Source: Phyto melanocephala (lineage: Eukaryota; Arthropoda; Insecta; Diptera; Rhinophoridae). Taken from it: 64,000 nt of DNA. The position numbers were made by a program, and so were the translations under genes. Where the stretch lies: positions 76,077,797 through 76,141,796 of the forward strand of contig OW799233.1 in assembly GCA_941918925.1 (NCBI GenBank). The letters run 5' to 3'. The notes under the pieces were generated by a model, which saw nothing but the letters and a program-made list of their open reading frames with translations, was not told where the DNA came from and did not search any database. Positions within the stretch are counted from its first letter, which is position 1. Each line of letters opens with the position of its first letter. Of the stretch, positions 54,226 to 64,000 are shown piece after piece.

Positions 54226-56076
54226 AACAAGTATGAGCACTATATTCGGCTATGCCGAATCTTTTATCCCACCACCAGTTTTCCGTTCTTTGGTAGCTAC
54301 GGTTTCTTTCCCGAAAATTTTTGTTTACCGGAAATGCGAGATTTATTTTTTAATATCTCGGGATCCCACAGCAAAACAAATAAAAAGTAAATTTGTTTTT
54401 AATTAAAAAAGCTTTTTATAGTTATAGTTTATAGTTTATAACGTAAAAAAAACTTCAAAACTATAAAAATCAATAAAGAAACTTGAATTTAAAATATAAA
54501 TTGAGTAAAATATTTTTTATTGGAAAAAATATTATTCTCTAGATACGAGATCAAATATGAGCACAAAAATACAGGTACTTCAGCTATGAGATCAAAAATA
54601 AAATCATTAGAATTTAATTTCAATATAAACATCTGCTTTCGAATAGTAGCCACCTTTTTTATTTCCCGGGATTCCGAAAAATAATCCCTGGAAATCGAGA
54701 AGATTAAATAACTCAAATTCCCGGGAAATAACCTAATTTATAGTACAAAATGTATATGTTTGTTATTAACAGTAATCGCTATGCAATAATCTCTTTATAC
54801 TAAAATATGTATCACTTTCTTTGTATAACTTCGATATGCTAGTAAAATGTTTTCGTAAATTTAGTCTTTCAATGAAAGTGGGCGTTAAAGTAGGCGTGTT
54901 GAAGTTGCTTCTACTAATGAACGCAACTTAGATGTTTCACTACAGTCCTTTATTATTCCAAAATCTTTATTCATAGACGAATTATATGAATTTGAGATAA
55001 ACCGTTATATGAGAGGTAGGCGTTAAAGTGGGAGTGTCACCTTAATTTTCCGGCATAACAATAACATTGACTAGAAAGATATATGTAGCAAATTTCATTA
55101 TTGTAGCTCTAATTTTGTCGGTTTAATGAGCTTTTAAATTTCATTAACAGTGGATAACGTGAAAAGTAGGCGTCATAGTAGGCGCGTCGAAATTATTTTT
55201 AATAATGAATGCAACTAAGAGGTTCGTAGAGAAATTATATGAATTTAAGGTTAGACGTTATATGGGAGGTGGGCGTAAAAAGGGGCGTGGCACCTTAACA
55301 GTAATGACATTGTCTAGAAGGATATACGTAGCAAATTTTATAATCATACCTGTAATTTTTTCGGTTTTATGAGCTTTTAAATTTCATTAACGGTTGATAA
55401 CGTGAAAAGTGGGCGTTATAGTAGGCGTGTCAAAGTTGTTTTTGCTTATGCGTACAACTTAAATATTTCGATATAGTCCTTTATTATTCCAAAATCTTTA
55501 TTAATAGAGATGTTATATGAATTTTAGGTAAAACGTTATATGGGAGGTGGGCGTGGCACATTGATTTTCCGTTACAACAAAACCTCTCACCAAAAAGCAA
55601 AGTGTACGAAATTTCAGAATCGTTCATCTAATTTTGTCCGTTTTATTAGGTTTTAAATTTTATATATACTGAAAAATACACTGCGCAGTATAAATTTTCG
55701 TACATTTTGATCTATAACTCCTTTCCTAATGCAAAGATGTACGCAATTTTCGGGGAGAAAAATTGTTTTGACTCGAGAAATATATATTCGAAGTTTCATG
55801 ACTGTACGTTAATGCGTTTGGACACAATTGCATTTTATTCGATGTTCGAAGGACACGGTTTTTTCGACCTACTCTTGCATTACGAGCTATAACTCTCTTA
55901 CTACTATTCCGATTTAGCCCATTTTCAATACCAAACAAACCTTGTCTATAAGAAAGATTCTGGAAAAATTTGAGCCCCCTAGCTTTTTCGGTGCGACCTC
56001 TATCGTGCTTTCAACAGACGGACGGACATGGCTAGATCGTCGTCAAATCAAACCCTGATTCAGAATATATAAAATT
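54226..56076 (+). mobile_element. Y-class repeat, copy 4, with internal tandem units
   Basis: Head palindrome near 54243 (ATTCGGCTATGCCGAAT). A segment of 240-290 bp containing (A/G)AAAGT(G/A)GGCGT(T/C)A(A/T)AGTAGGCG occurs three times (about 54876, 55163, 55403). The end with GACCTCTATCGTGC is present, but the copy breaks off near 56076 before the GGTGGCGGG terminus. Confidence 0.65.
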
Positions 56077-56104
56077 TAGAATTAGACCTCGAATCAATAA
56101 TCAC

Positions 56105-56790
56105 AAATTTTAAGAAGCTATGTTCACAAACGTAAAAGTAAAAAAGTACAATAAAATTGCGAAAAGGCACCTTTAAAAAAGTACCATTGAAATGCGAAGA
56201 AGTATCTTTTCGGTAACCCATAGCATTTTCAGTCTCACCTTATAAAGTCATTACTTTCAAAATTCTAGCTTCATAGAAAACAAAAACAATATCATAAATA
56301 TGCAAAAAGGTACCCTTTTTATCGCTTAAAGTATTTTCAGTCTCACCTCGTGTCAACAGTCACTTATTTCGAAATTCTAGCTTCATAAACGTAGAAAATA
56401 AAAAAATTACAATAATAATGGTTGCCCATAATATTTCCACTTTACCGCGGATCAATAGTCACTAATTTTAAAAATCTAGACACATAAATGTAGAAAATTT
56501 AAAAGGTACCATATAATGAGAAAAAAACCTTTTTAGATACCCGCAACATTTTTAGTCTCATTCGGAATCAATAGTCCATTATTTCACAATAATAGCTCAT
56601 AAACGTAGAATATACAAAAAGTATCATAAAAATGCGAAGAAGTACCTTCTCTGTCGCCCATAACACCTTTAGCTAAGATCATTAGTTTCTGGTTTCATAA
56701 TTCTAGCTTCATAAACGTAGAAAATACGAAAAGTACCAAAAAATAGAAAAAGTACCTTTTTGGGTTTTCCGTACCAATATATAAATTCCA
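56105..56790. repeat. Degenerate tandem repeat of about 110 bp, some five units
   Basis: Each unit has a version of ATTCTAGCTTCATAAACGTA, an AAAAAGTACC stretch, ATGCGAAGAAGTACC, CCCATAACATTTTCAGTCTC and AATAGTCACTAATTT. The copies are diverged; no coding potential was seen. Confidence 0.6.
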
Positions 56791-56831
56791 TTGTTTTTTT
56801 ATCAAGAGCTTTGTACGAATGGAAAATAAAT

Positions 56832-57489
56832 ATGACAAACTCAATTTTACGCCCACCACCCTTATAACGCTTTATTTTAAATTTATATAATTTTTCTATG
56901 ATTTTGGAAGAATAAAGGACTCTACATTGAAACATCTGAGTTGAATTTATTAGCAGAAACTACTTCGACACGCATACTATAAAGCCCACTTTTCCCGTTA
57001 TCTACTGTTAATGAAATTTAAAAGCTCATAAAACCGACAAAATTAAAATATGATCATGAAATTTGCTACATATATCCTTCTAGCCAAGTTTATTGTTATG
57101 CCAGAAAATTTAGACGACACGCCCACTTTAACGCTTACCTCACATCTAACGGTTTATATTAAATTCATATAATTTCTCTATGAATAAAGATTTTAGAATA
57201 ATAATGAACTATATTGAAATATCAAAGTTGTATTCATTAGCAGAAATAACTTCGACACGCCTTTTATAACGCCCACTTTTATTGAAAGACTAAATTTACA
57301 AAAACATTTTACTGTCATATCGACGTTATACAAAGAAAGTGATACATATTTTAGTAAATAAAGAGATTATTCTATAGCGATTACTGTTAATAACCAAATA
57401 ATACATTTGGTGATATAAAAGTACACAAAATTGGTGGTGGGTATTAAAGATTCGGCACAGCCGAATATAGTGCTCTTACTTGTTTTTCT
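56832..57489 (-). mobile_element. Y-class repeat, copy 5, head half
   Basis: Minus-strand copy ending with ACACAAAATTGGTGGTGGGT, the ATTCGGCACAGCCGAAT palindrome and GTGCTCTTACTTGTTTTT. It includes the uninterrupted ATACAAAGAAAGTGATACAT site, where copies 2 and 6 carry mariner. Confidence 0.65.
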
Positions 57490-58092
57490 TCATGTGCAAA
57501 TATTTTGACATTTTTGTTAATAATAAATATAGATTAGAAAGGTGCTGCCTTCTATGATAATTTTGGGTCAAATATTTTTGTTTTTAGTTCTTAAATAGTA
57601 ATTAAAAAAGTTGCAAAAATATTTTAAAATTAAATTTGTTTTTATTGGATTCTATACAACGAATGTTGCTGTTAATTTGAAACTTTCCAACTTTTTACAA
57701 AAGTAAAACTATTTCGAATTTATTACCTGTATGATCGTTATCATCTTGCAGATGATTTTTTAGTTGATGTAAATGAGCATAGAAGTGGTGATGATGCAGT
57801 ACACAAGCCAAGTCAGTGCAATTTAACATATTGCACTAGATAAGTATCTGAAAAATATAATATATATTATATGTATTGGTTTTCATTATCTCGTTTGTTT
57901 TTAATTTATTCAGAAAATTTAATTGTGATAATGTATGATTAATACGAAAAATTATCTTTTGCTGAAGTGTAATTGTCAGCACTATTTGTTTGGTAACACT
58001 GATTTTTTCTATCACGACTAGTTTTTGAGATATTATTATTTCAATAAAATAATGATATTGATATATTCAATACGTATTTATTATAACAAAAA
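57490..58092. other. AT-rich stretch without recognised features
   Basis: No recognisable gene or repeat. Confidence 0.4.
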
Positions 58093-58137
58093 TAAATAAT
58101 CAAGCTCAAGGTCTGTTTTTAATAATTTTCTTTATTA

Positions 58138-58191
58138 TTAATTTTGTTCAATATTTCGCCATCTAACGGTTGGCATCTTCAGGAATCTTAA
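58138..58191 (-). ncRNA. Hammerhead-like motif in the inverted arm of the Penelope element
   Basis: Counterpart of 60011-60064 on the minus strand. The core CTGAAGA...GAA is unchanged, with one loop base different. Confidence 0.6.
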
Positions 58192-58482
58192 ACTATTACA
58201 TAAAATAAAAAACAAAGTCAAATTTTTTTTTAAATATATTACGTACAAATATATAAAATAAAGAACTTACAAACGAGTGACAATAATTAAATTAACAACA
58301 CAACATAATTGTAACACATTTATTATTGCACTAATTACCAACTTCTTTTGTTTATTAAGTGTTTGTAGCTTTGTGATGAATTCTCAATATCAGTTTGAAA
58401 GTTCAATCGTTGTTGTTGTGGTATATTTATGATATGTAACATTTCAAGTGTGTATCTCTTATTGTACCTCTCTTCAGTTCAG

Positions 58483-59044
58483 CTCTCCAGCTGGACAACT
58501 ATGTAAATTTTTGACAAGTATTTTAAAAAGACTCACTGAAAATTCGAAATTTAACGTAAAGGATACTGTGCAATTTAGAAATAAGATAAACAATAGTGCA
58601 ATAGAATATGACGAAAAATTAGTGTAGTTTGATGTAGTGTCTTTGTTTCCGTGCATACCTGTTGATTACGCTATTGACGTGATCGGAAGAAAGTGGGAAG
58701 AGATCAAAAATCATACGATTATACCGAAGGAGTTATTTTTAAAAATTTTTAAGTTTTGTATAAAGGATAATAGGTACTTTAAATATAAGGAAAAATCTTA
58801 CACACAGGGAAGTGGATTACCAATGGGCTCACCAGCCTCTCCAATTGTGGCTGAAATTGTGATGGAAGAGTTATTGTTGGTTTGTATGGAGGAACTTACA
58901 AGTAAGCCAAGACTTTTGACAAAATATGTTGACGACCTATTTGGGATTGTAAAAGAGAATGCTATAGAGGAGACTCTACAAAAGTTAAATAGTTTTCATC
59001 CTAGAATTAAATTCACAATGGAAGAAAAAAAGGTGGACGTATAG
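58483..59044 (+). pseudogene. Penelope reverse transcriptase, 5'-truncated
   Basis: From 58484 it reads SPAGQLCKFLTSILKRLTE, NVKDTVQFRNKI, then EKLV-stop-FDVVSLFPCIPVDYAI, where Ser is replaced by a stop near 58626. The open part follows, with YTQGSGLPMGSPASPIVAEI and the catalytic YVDD (LLTKYVDDLFGIV). A one-base frameshift at about 59040 separates it from the downstream frame. Domain order matches Penelope RT; the N-terminal third is missing. Confidence 0.88.
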
Positions 59045-59868
59045 CATATTTGGACACAATGGTAATAAGAAGAGGAAATATTATAAAAATTGACTGGTGC
59101 CAAAAACCTACATCTTCTGGAAGACTAGTTAATTTTCACTCTAGCCATCCTAAGAATATTATTATGAATACAGCAAACAACTTTATCAGTAGAGTATTAA
59201 CGATTAGTGACAAACAGTTTCATCGGGACAACATAATGAAAATTAAGGAAATATTGAAAATGAATGCATTCCCTGATCATATCATTGAAAATCTGATACG
59301 AGATAACAAAAATAAAACACCTAGACTAAGAATACAAGATACAAACGAAATTTACAAATCAATGATATACATACCAAATATTTCGGAAAGAATTTTAAAT
59401 TCGGATATCTACGATAAGGGAAAATGTAAAATAGCTCAAAAAACTGAAAATACATTGACAAAACTGTTTTCAAAAACAAAAAGCAAAATTGATAAGAATG
59501 ATAAATCGAACTTAATATATAGAATAAAATGTACGGGGAATGAAAACGCAACATGTGATAAGGTATATGTAGGCACTACTAAAAATAAATTAAAAACTAG
59601 AATAGCCGGCCACAAATCAGACTTAAGATGTAGAAGTAGTATTTGGACACATAAAACCGCACTTTCGGCCCACTGTGTGGAGAGAGCACACACACCAGAT
59701 TTTGAAAATGTACAAATATTACAAACTGAAGAGAGGTACAATAAGAGATACACACTTGAAATGTTACATATCATAAATATACCACAACAACAACGATTGA
59801 ACTTTCAAACTGATATTGAGAATTCATCACAAAGCTACAAACACTTAATAAACAAAAGAAGTTGGTAA
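59045..59868 (+). pseudogene. Penelope RT thumb and GIY-YIG endonuclease
   Basis: The 272-codon frame begins at LDTMVIRR, the continuation of the RT after a frameshift. It carries a Lys-rich linker and then the GIY-YIG nuclease: NLIYRIKC (GIY block) and KVYVGTTKNKLKTRIAGHKSDL (YIG block with catalytic Arg and His), followed by ALSAHCVERAH and ETLEMLHI-like Glu region (TLEMLHIIN). In this family the nuclease nicks target DNA for primed reverse transcription. The frame is intact but lacks its 5' partner in frame. Confidence 0.88.
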
Positions 59869-60010
59869 TTAGTGCAATAATAAATGTGTTACAATTATGT
59901 TGTGTTGTTAATTTAATTATTGTCACTCGTTTGTAAGTTCTTTATTTTATATATTTGTACGTAATATATTTAAAAAAATTTTGACTTTGTTTTTTATTTT
60001 ATGTAAAAGT

Positions 60011-60064
60011 TTAAGATTCCTGAAGATGCCAACCGTTGGATGGCGAAATATTGAACAAAATTAA
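60011..60064 (+). ncRNA. Hammerhead-like motif near the Penelope 3' end
   Basis: Stem I TTAA/TTAA and TTC/GAA around an internal loop (GA against CAAAA); core CTGAAGA, where position 7 may vary; an extra T; stem II GCCA/TGGC; GAA; palindromic ATAT as stem III; predicted cleavage after T at 60052. Hammerheads are an established feature of Penelope-like elements; stems here are short, so activity is uncertain. Confidence 0.65.
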
Positions 60065-60109
60065 TAATAAAGAAAATTATTAAAAACAGACCTTGAGCTT
60101 GATTATTTA

Positions 60110-60239
60110 ACCAATTTGCAGTTCATCAACAGGTCAAAAAAACATATAAATATATATATATATATCATTTTAAAAATAAATAATCTTACACCTAAATAAC
60201 TTCTATTGCATAAACTTAAATTTTAAATGAAATTCAATA
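60110..60239. other. Short AT-rich spacer
   Basis: No features. Confidence 0.4.
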
Positions 60240-61176
60240 TTAGTATAACATAAAAAATTAATTATTATTTGGTAGATCGCTTTCTTTTATATACTTCTCC
60301 ATCTCTATCCATAGATTTTGCCAAATTTTTAATTAAGCCTAATTTGATATGTAGTGCTGGCAAAAATATTTGAAATTTGTCTACTAAAGGCTTATTTTCA
60401 ATGTTTTTGCTTCCCAGAATCGCATGTGATCATAAGGGCTGTCCCACTCATATAAAAAGCAACAATATTTCGCGTATCCTTCTTGTAATCCCGCTAGTAT
60501 ATTCACTAATTGGAAATACGTACATATATTCTATTGAGTAATAGTTTCATATTTTCGTATGACTAATTTTAATTTCCGTTATGTAGCAACACTGTTGAGT
60601 TTGGATGAATCCATGAACAGTCTCCAAGCCATGGGATCGTCAGGTAGCTGTAGTTCTTGAAGAAGTCTTTGAGGGTTGGTGCAATAAACTAAATCTAGTT
60701 TTTTTAGAAAATAATTCAGAGAATTTAGATTGTCTTTTCCCCTAAAACCAAAATAGTTTATCCTTTTTTAATAGATTCTATTGTTGTAATCTGGAACCTA
60801 AAATATGGGCCTTAGATTTCGAAAGCTTCAAATAGCGGAAGAGATCATTAAATTCAGATTGGTTAAGTTCATGTCGTTCTTCTATTAGACTAGATGAACT
60901 GCTAGACAAAACTTTATTTATTTATGTTTTATGTTTAGATTTTCTTTGACTTTTGGCTGACAAAACCATAATAATAAGTCAGTCCCTTTCAACCAACCTG
61001 TCAAAGCTACTGCACATGCTTTGCAACATATATTTGGGATCTAACTTTTTCCACCTTCATCTATTCCAAATCCAAAATAATGATGTATTAAGGGCGTCAT
61101 CTTTTTACCATCCAAGGAAACTACAAAATCATCACAAACATAACGAAAATTATTTGGGTTATTTTTACATAGAAGT
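60240..61176 (-). pseudogene. Relic of an uncharacterised transposon-associated reading frame
   Basis: Read on the minus strand in many frames: NNPNNFRYVCDDFVVSLDGK and KACAVALTGWLKGTD (N-terminal Cys-containing block, about 60990-61160); KLSKSKAHILGSRLQQ; MDSSKLNSVLLHNGN; a CCFLYEWDSP-like block; and KPLVDKFQIFLPALHIKLGLIKN..KSMDRDGEVY (about 60255-60400). From memory, the same ordered motifs (YICG, LGSRL, DSSK.SLK.VLLHNGN, CFLCEWDSRD, PLHIKLG) occur in large families of uncharacterised arthropod proteins that behave like transposon products. The function is unknown; stops throughout. Confidence 0.6.
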
Positions 61177-61820
61177 AGGGTTGCCATCCGTCCTGTTTTC
61201 CCCGGACACCGTCCTCTTTTTTAGTGCATCCGAGGCAGTCCTACTTTTTTTTACCAAATGTCCGGGGTTGTCCGGCTTTTTACACCTTCTCTGAAGTTTT
61301 TTTCTTACATTTAAACTTTAAATCACAGGTATAAAAAAAGATTTAGGTGCTCGTACAATTAGTTTTGAAAAAGTACAATTTTAAAACTTCTCTTTGTACA
61401 AAATTAGTCTTATTATCCTTAATTGTCGCTATTTATCGAAGTGGCCTATTTTAACTTGTCTTTTAAAAAAGTTCGGCAAAGGCGTCTGCTTGTTAGTTGT
61501 GTGTTTTTCATAAAGTTTGTTTTCCAGATATAGAAGAAAGTCTTGAACAAAAAATATGGTAAGGGTATATAATTTTGATATGGATTGCCTAGAATTTTAC
61601 AAATATATGTAAAACTTTTAAAAGTCGATTCCCGATAATGAATGCAATGAATATTTGTTGTTTTTTTGTTTTTATTTTCAACCATTAAATCAGAATGATA
61701 TGTTCAGTTTGTATTTTTGTAAATAAAGTTTTTTCGTAAAAACAAATTTTGTTTTTGTAAAAAATGTCCTACATTTTTTATGCTGGCGCCCTCTTTTTTT
61801 TTAATGGAAATGGCAACCCT
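61177..61820. mobile_element. Short-TIR element with a 10-bp target duplication
   Basis: Ends AGGGTTGCCAT and ATGGCAACCCT, flanked by ACATAGAAGT (61167-61176 and 61821-61830). 644 bp, no transposase. Both ends hold CCGTCCT/GTCCT..CTTTTTT-type sequence. A 9-10-bp duplication points to a Mutator-like or related class; this is inference. Confidence 0.75.
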
Positions 61821-61830
61821 ACATAGAAGT

Positions 61831-62278
61831 GATATTCTCTTTAACCAAAAACAAATGATATTGCTAAAGTCAGACAGACATTTTTAATTATTTGAATTTA
61901 GTGTTGATTAAGCAATTAAAATAAGTGGTCACACATACGCAATTTATCTTACTCCATTAGCATTTGATAGCTGTAAAAATACCATGTATTTATACCACAT
62001 CAAATAATGCCTTCTCATCAATTTTTTTTCCTGTTCATTAAATATAGGGTACGTTCGTAAATGCTTGAAATTTGTGCAACACTGTGGCAGTAATGCCAAA
62101 TGTAGTTGCTGATGCGCGATCAGCTGTTGCAGATGCATTGCAGCTGCTTAACAACTACGTAGAGCTTGCTTTTTTGAACGTCCTGCAAAAAATATAAAAT
62201 GTTATCCAAAAAAGTAATAGCAAATATTATTGAAAATGTCGATGTTTAAAACGACAACTTTTTCTTAAATTATAATAA
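61831..62278. other. AT-rich stretch
   Basis: A small inverted GCAGCTG / CAGCTGTTGCAGATGCATTG cluster lies near 62100-62150. Otherwise nothing was recognised. Confidence 0.35.
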
Positions 62279-64000
62279 AACAAGTAAGAGCACTATATTC
62301 GGCTGTGCCGAATTTTTATACCCTCCACCAATTTTGTGTACATTTAAAGCACAATATGGAATAATCCCTTTATAATAAAATATGTATCACTTCCTTTGTA
62401 GAGGGTGGTTAAATTTTAACGGCCCATGTTGAAGGTGAACTACACCTAGACGTCAAATTTGTTTTCTGCATTTCATTTGACATTTCCCAATCTCAGACTA
62501 ACTCAATTTAAACAATGGAAAGATACGCAAATGAGCAACGCTTTAGAGTTATTCAGGTTTCTAATTAAAATGGACGTTCAAATCAAAATGCATTTTGTGC
62601 ACTTCGTGATTGTTTTGGTCAACATAATTGTTCAAATTCGTCCACAATCGGAAGAATTGTAAAAAATTATTAAATTTCTGCAAAACAGGTCTGTATAAAA
62701 TGTGAGAACACCTGTGAATGCCTTCTTATTTCGTTGAATGGGAACCATTGCTGTTTTTCGCGATAGTCTGGCAAAAGAGCATTCAACATCGACTCATCAT
62801 CGTGCCCAACAATTGAGCATCAATATTGTCATTGAAAATTTGGACCATCAGATAGAGGAGTGGCGCCGAGGATGGGGGGGGGGGTGTATTTGACCGATAT
62901 TTTGTTCCATACATAATTGAACCATACAAATATTATCATTATAAAAAGAATAATTATAATAATAATAATAATATAATAATTTCTTAAATAATTTGTGTTT
63001 TATTTAAAATCAACATCAGCCATTAAAATTTAACCACCCTTAATAACTTCGATATGATAGCAAAATGTTTTCGTAAATTTAGTCTTTTAGTGAAAATGGG
63101 CGTTAAAATAAGCGTTTCAGTAAAGTTTCTGCTAATAAATACAACTTAGATATTTCAATATAGTCCTTTATTTTCCCAAAAACTTTGTGAATAGAGAAAT
63201 TACATGAATTTAAGATAAACCGTTATATGGGACGTAGGCGTTATAGTGGGCGTGTCACTTAAACTTTTTGGCACAACAAATACATTGATTAGAAGGATAT
63301 ATGTAGCAAATTTCATCATCTTACATCTAATATTATCGGTTTTATGAGCTTTTAAATTTCATTAACGGTAGATAACGTGAAAAGTGGGCGTTATAGTAGG
63401 CGTGTCAAAGGTGTTTTTGCTAATGAGCACAACTAAGATATTTCGATATAGTCCTTTATTATTCCAAAATCTTTATTAATAGAAAAATTATATGAATTTT
63501 AGTTAAAACGTTATATGGGAGGTGGCCGTAAAAATGGGGCGTGGCACCTTAATTTTTCGGCACAGTAATGACATTGTCTAGAAGGATATACGTAGCAAAT
63601 CTTATCATCATACCTCTAATTTTTTCGATTTTATGAGCTTTTTAATTTCATTAACGGTTGATAACGTGAAAAGTGGGCGTTATAGTAGGCGTGTCAAAGT
63701 TGTTTTTGCTTATGAGTAAAACTTAGATATTTCGATATAGTTCTTTATTATTCCAAAATCTTTATTAATAGAGAAATTATGTGAATTTTAGGTAAAACGT
63801 TATATGGGAGGTGGGCGTAAAAGTGGGCGTGGAACTTTGATTTTCCGTTACAACAAAGCCTCTCACCAAGAAGCAAAGTGTACAAAATTTCAGAATCATA
63901 CATCTAATTTAGTCCGTTTTATTAGGTTTTAAATTTTAAATATACTGAAAAATACACTGCGCAGTATAAATTTTCGTACATTTTGATCTATAACTCCTTT
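62279..64000 (+). mobile_element. Y-class repeat, copy 6, running off the window
   Basis: Head palindrome ATTCGGCTGTGCCGAAT near 62298, body interrupted by mariner at 62401, then three successive units with (A/G)TGGGCGTTA(A/T)A..GGCGT (about 63104, 63379, 63670). It continues past the right edge. Confidence 0.65.
62401..63043 (+). mobile_element. Internally deleted mariner-type element
   Basis: Ends GAGGGTGGTTAAATTTTAAC and, in reverse, TTAAAATTTAACCACCCTTA. The plus strand from 62515 reads MERYANEQRFRVIQVSN, a stop, then NGRSNQNAFCALRDCFGQHN and SSTIG. This is the helix-turn-helix N-terminus of a mariner-type transposase, followed by decayed pieces. A G-run lies at about 62874-62885. The catalytic core is missing. 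Confidence 0.75.

Larger units (their letters stand above)
58093..60109 (+). mobile_element. Penelope-like element with inverted 3' end
   Basis: The left arm 58093-58479 is the reverse complement of 59727-60109, so both outer ends are the same 3' terminus (CTTGATTATTTA outward) and the sense strands diverge from a hinge near 58480. The right arm carries RT and GIY-YIG coding sequence, 5'-truncated within the RT. Such inverted copies are typical of Penelope insertions. No clear target duplication was found. Confidence 0.88.

Overview
The window looks like intergenic, transposon-packed DNA of an insect, most likely a dipteran (calyptrate-fly-like). It is strongly AT-rich, full of homopolymer runs, and all recognisable coding sequence belongs to mobile elements of arthropod type. 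I see no host gene, rRNA or genuine tRNA gene. The species assignment is inference; no host marker is present.

Layout. 1-7289: a broken LTR-element end, a Tc1-like relic, a minisatellite split by a palindrome-ended repeat, and two facing copies of a TTA-flanked (PIF/Harbinger-like) composite element (4247-4936, 5722-6402). 7290-19625: a complete, young-looking LTR retrotransposon on the minus strand, with about 3.19-kb LTRs, a GATG target duplication, a tRNA-Lys primer site, a Gag with an N-terminal RING-H2 finger, and a complete Pol; no env is visible. 21240-21860: a non-autonomous Helitron. 22988-33170: a scrambled nest in which the two ends of a gypsy-type element with 140-bp LTRs lie in opposite orientation, separated by pieces of non-LTR retrotransposons that show 5' inversions. 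34311-43036: two facing copies of a long palindrome-headed repeat (called Y here), a tRNA-derived SINE and a mariner relic. One Y copy is interrupted by a 4.57-kb array of 544-bp monomers, each with a recognisable type I hammerhead ribozyme. 45471-49592: further TTA-flanked composites and a degenerate piggyBac element. 50596-57489: more Y copies and several tandem repeats. 58093-60109: a Penelope-like element with an inverted 3' end, RT and GIY-YIG reading frames, and its own hammerhead-like motifs. 60240-61176: a decayed uncharacterised transposon-like reading frame cut by a short-TIR element with a 10-bp target duplication. 62279-64000: a last Y copy carrying a mariner relic.

Relations. A short repeat class (called P here) and the Y class share the same head, which carries an ATTCGGC...GCCGAAT palindrome, and both recur across the window. 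P copies sit inside all four TTA-flanked composites. Two Y copies carry a mariner relic at the same base. The hammerhead array and the Penelope element share a head-to-head layout and the same unusual ribozyme details: an extra U after the CTGANGA core, a palindromic stem III, and an asymmetric internal loop in stem I. The most unusual objects are the hammerhead monomer array, the RING-Gag element with giant LTRs, and the piggyBac relic with repeated GGTACCCGGGTACC palindromes.
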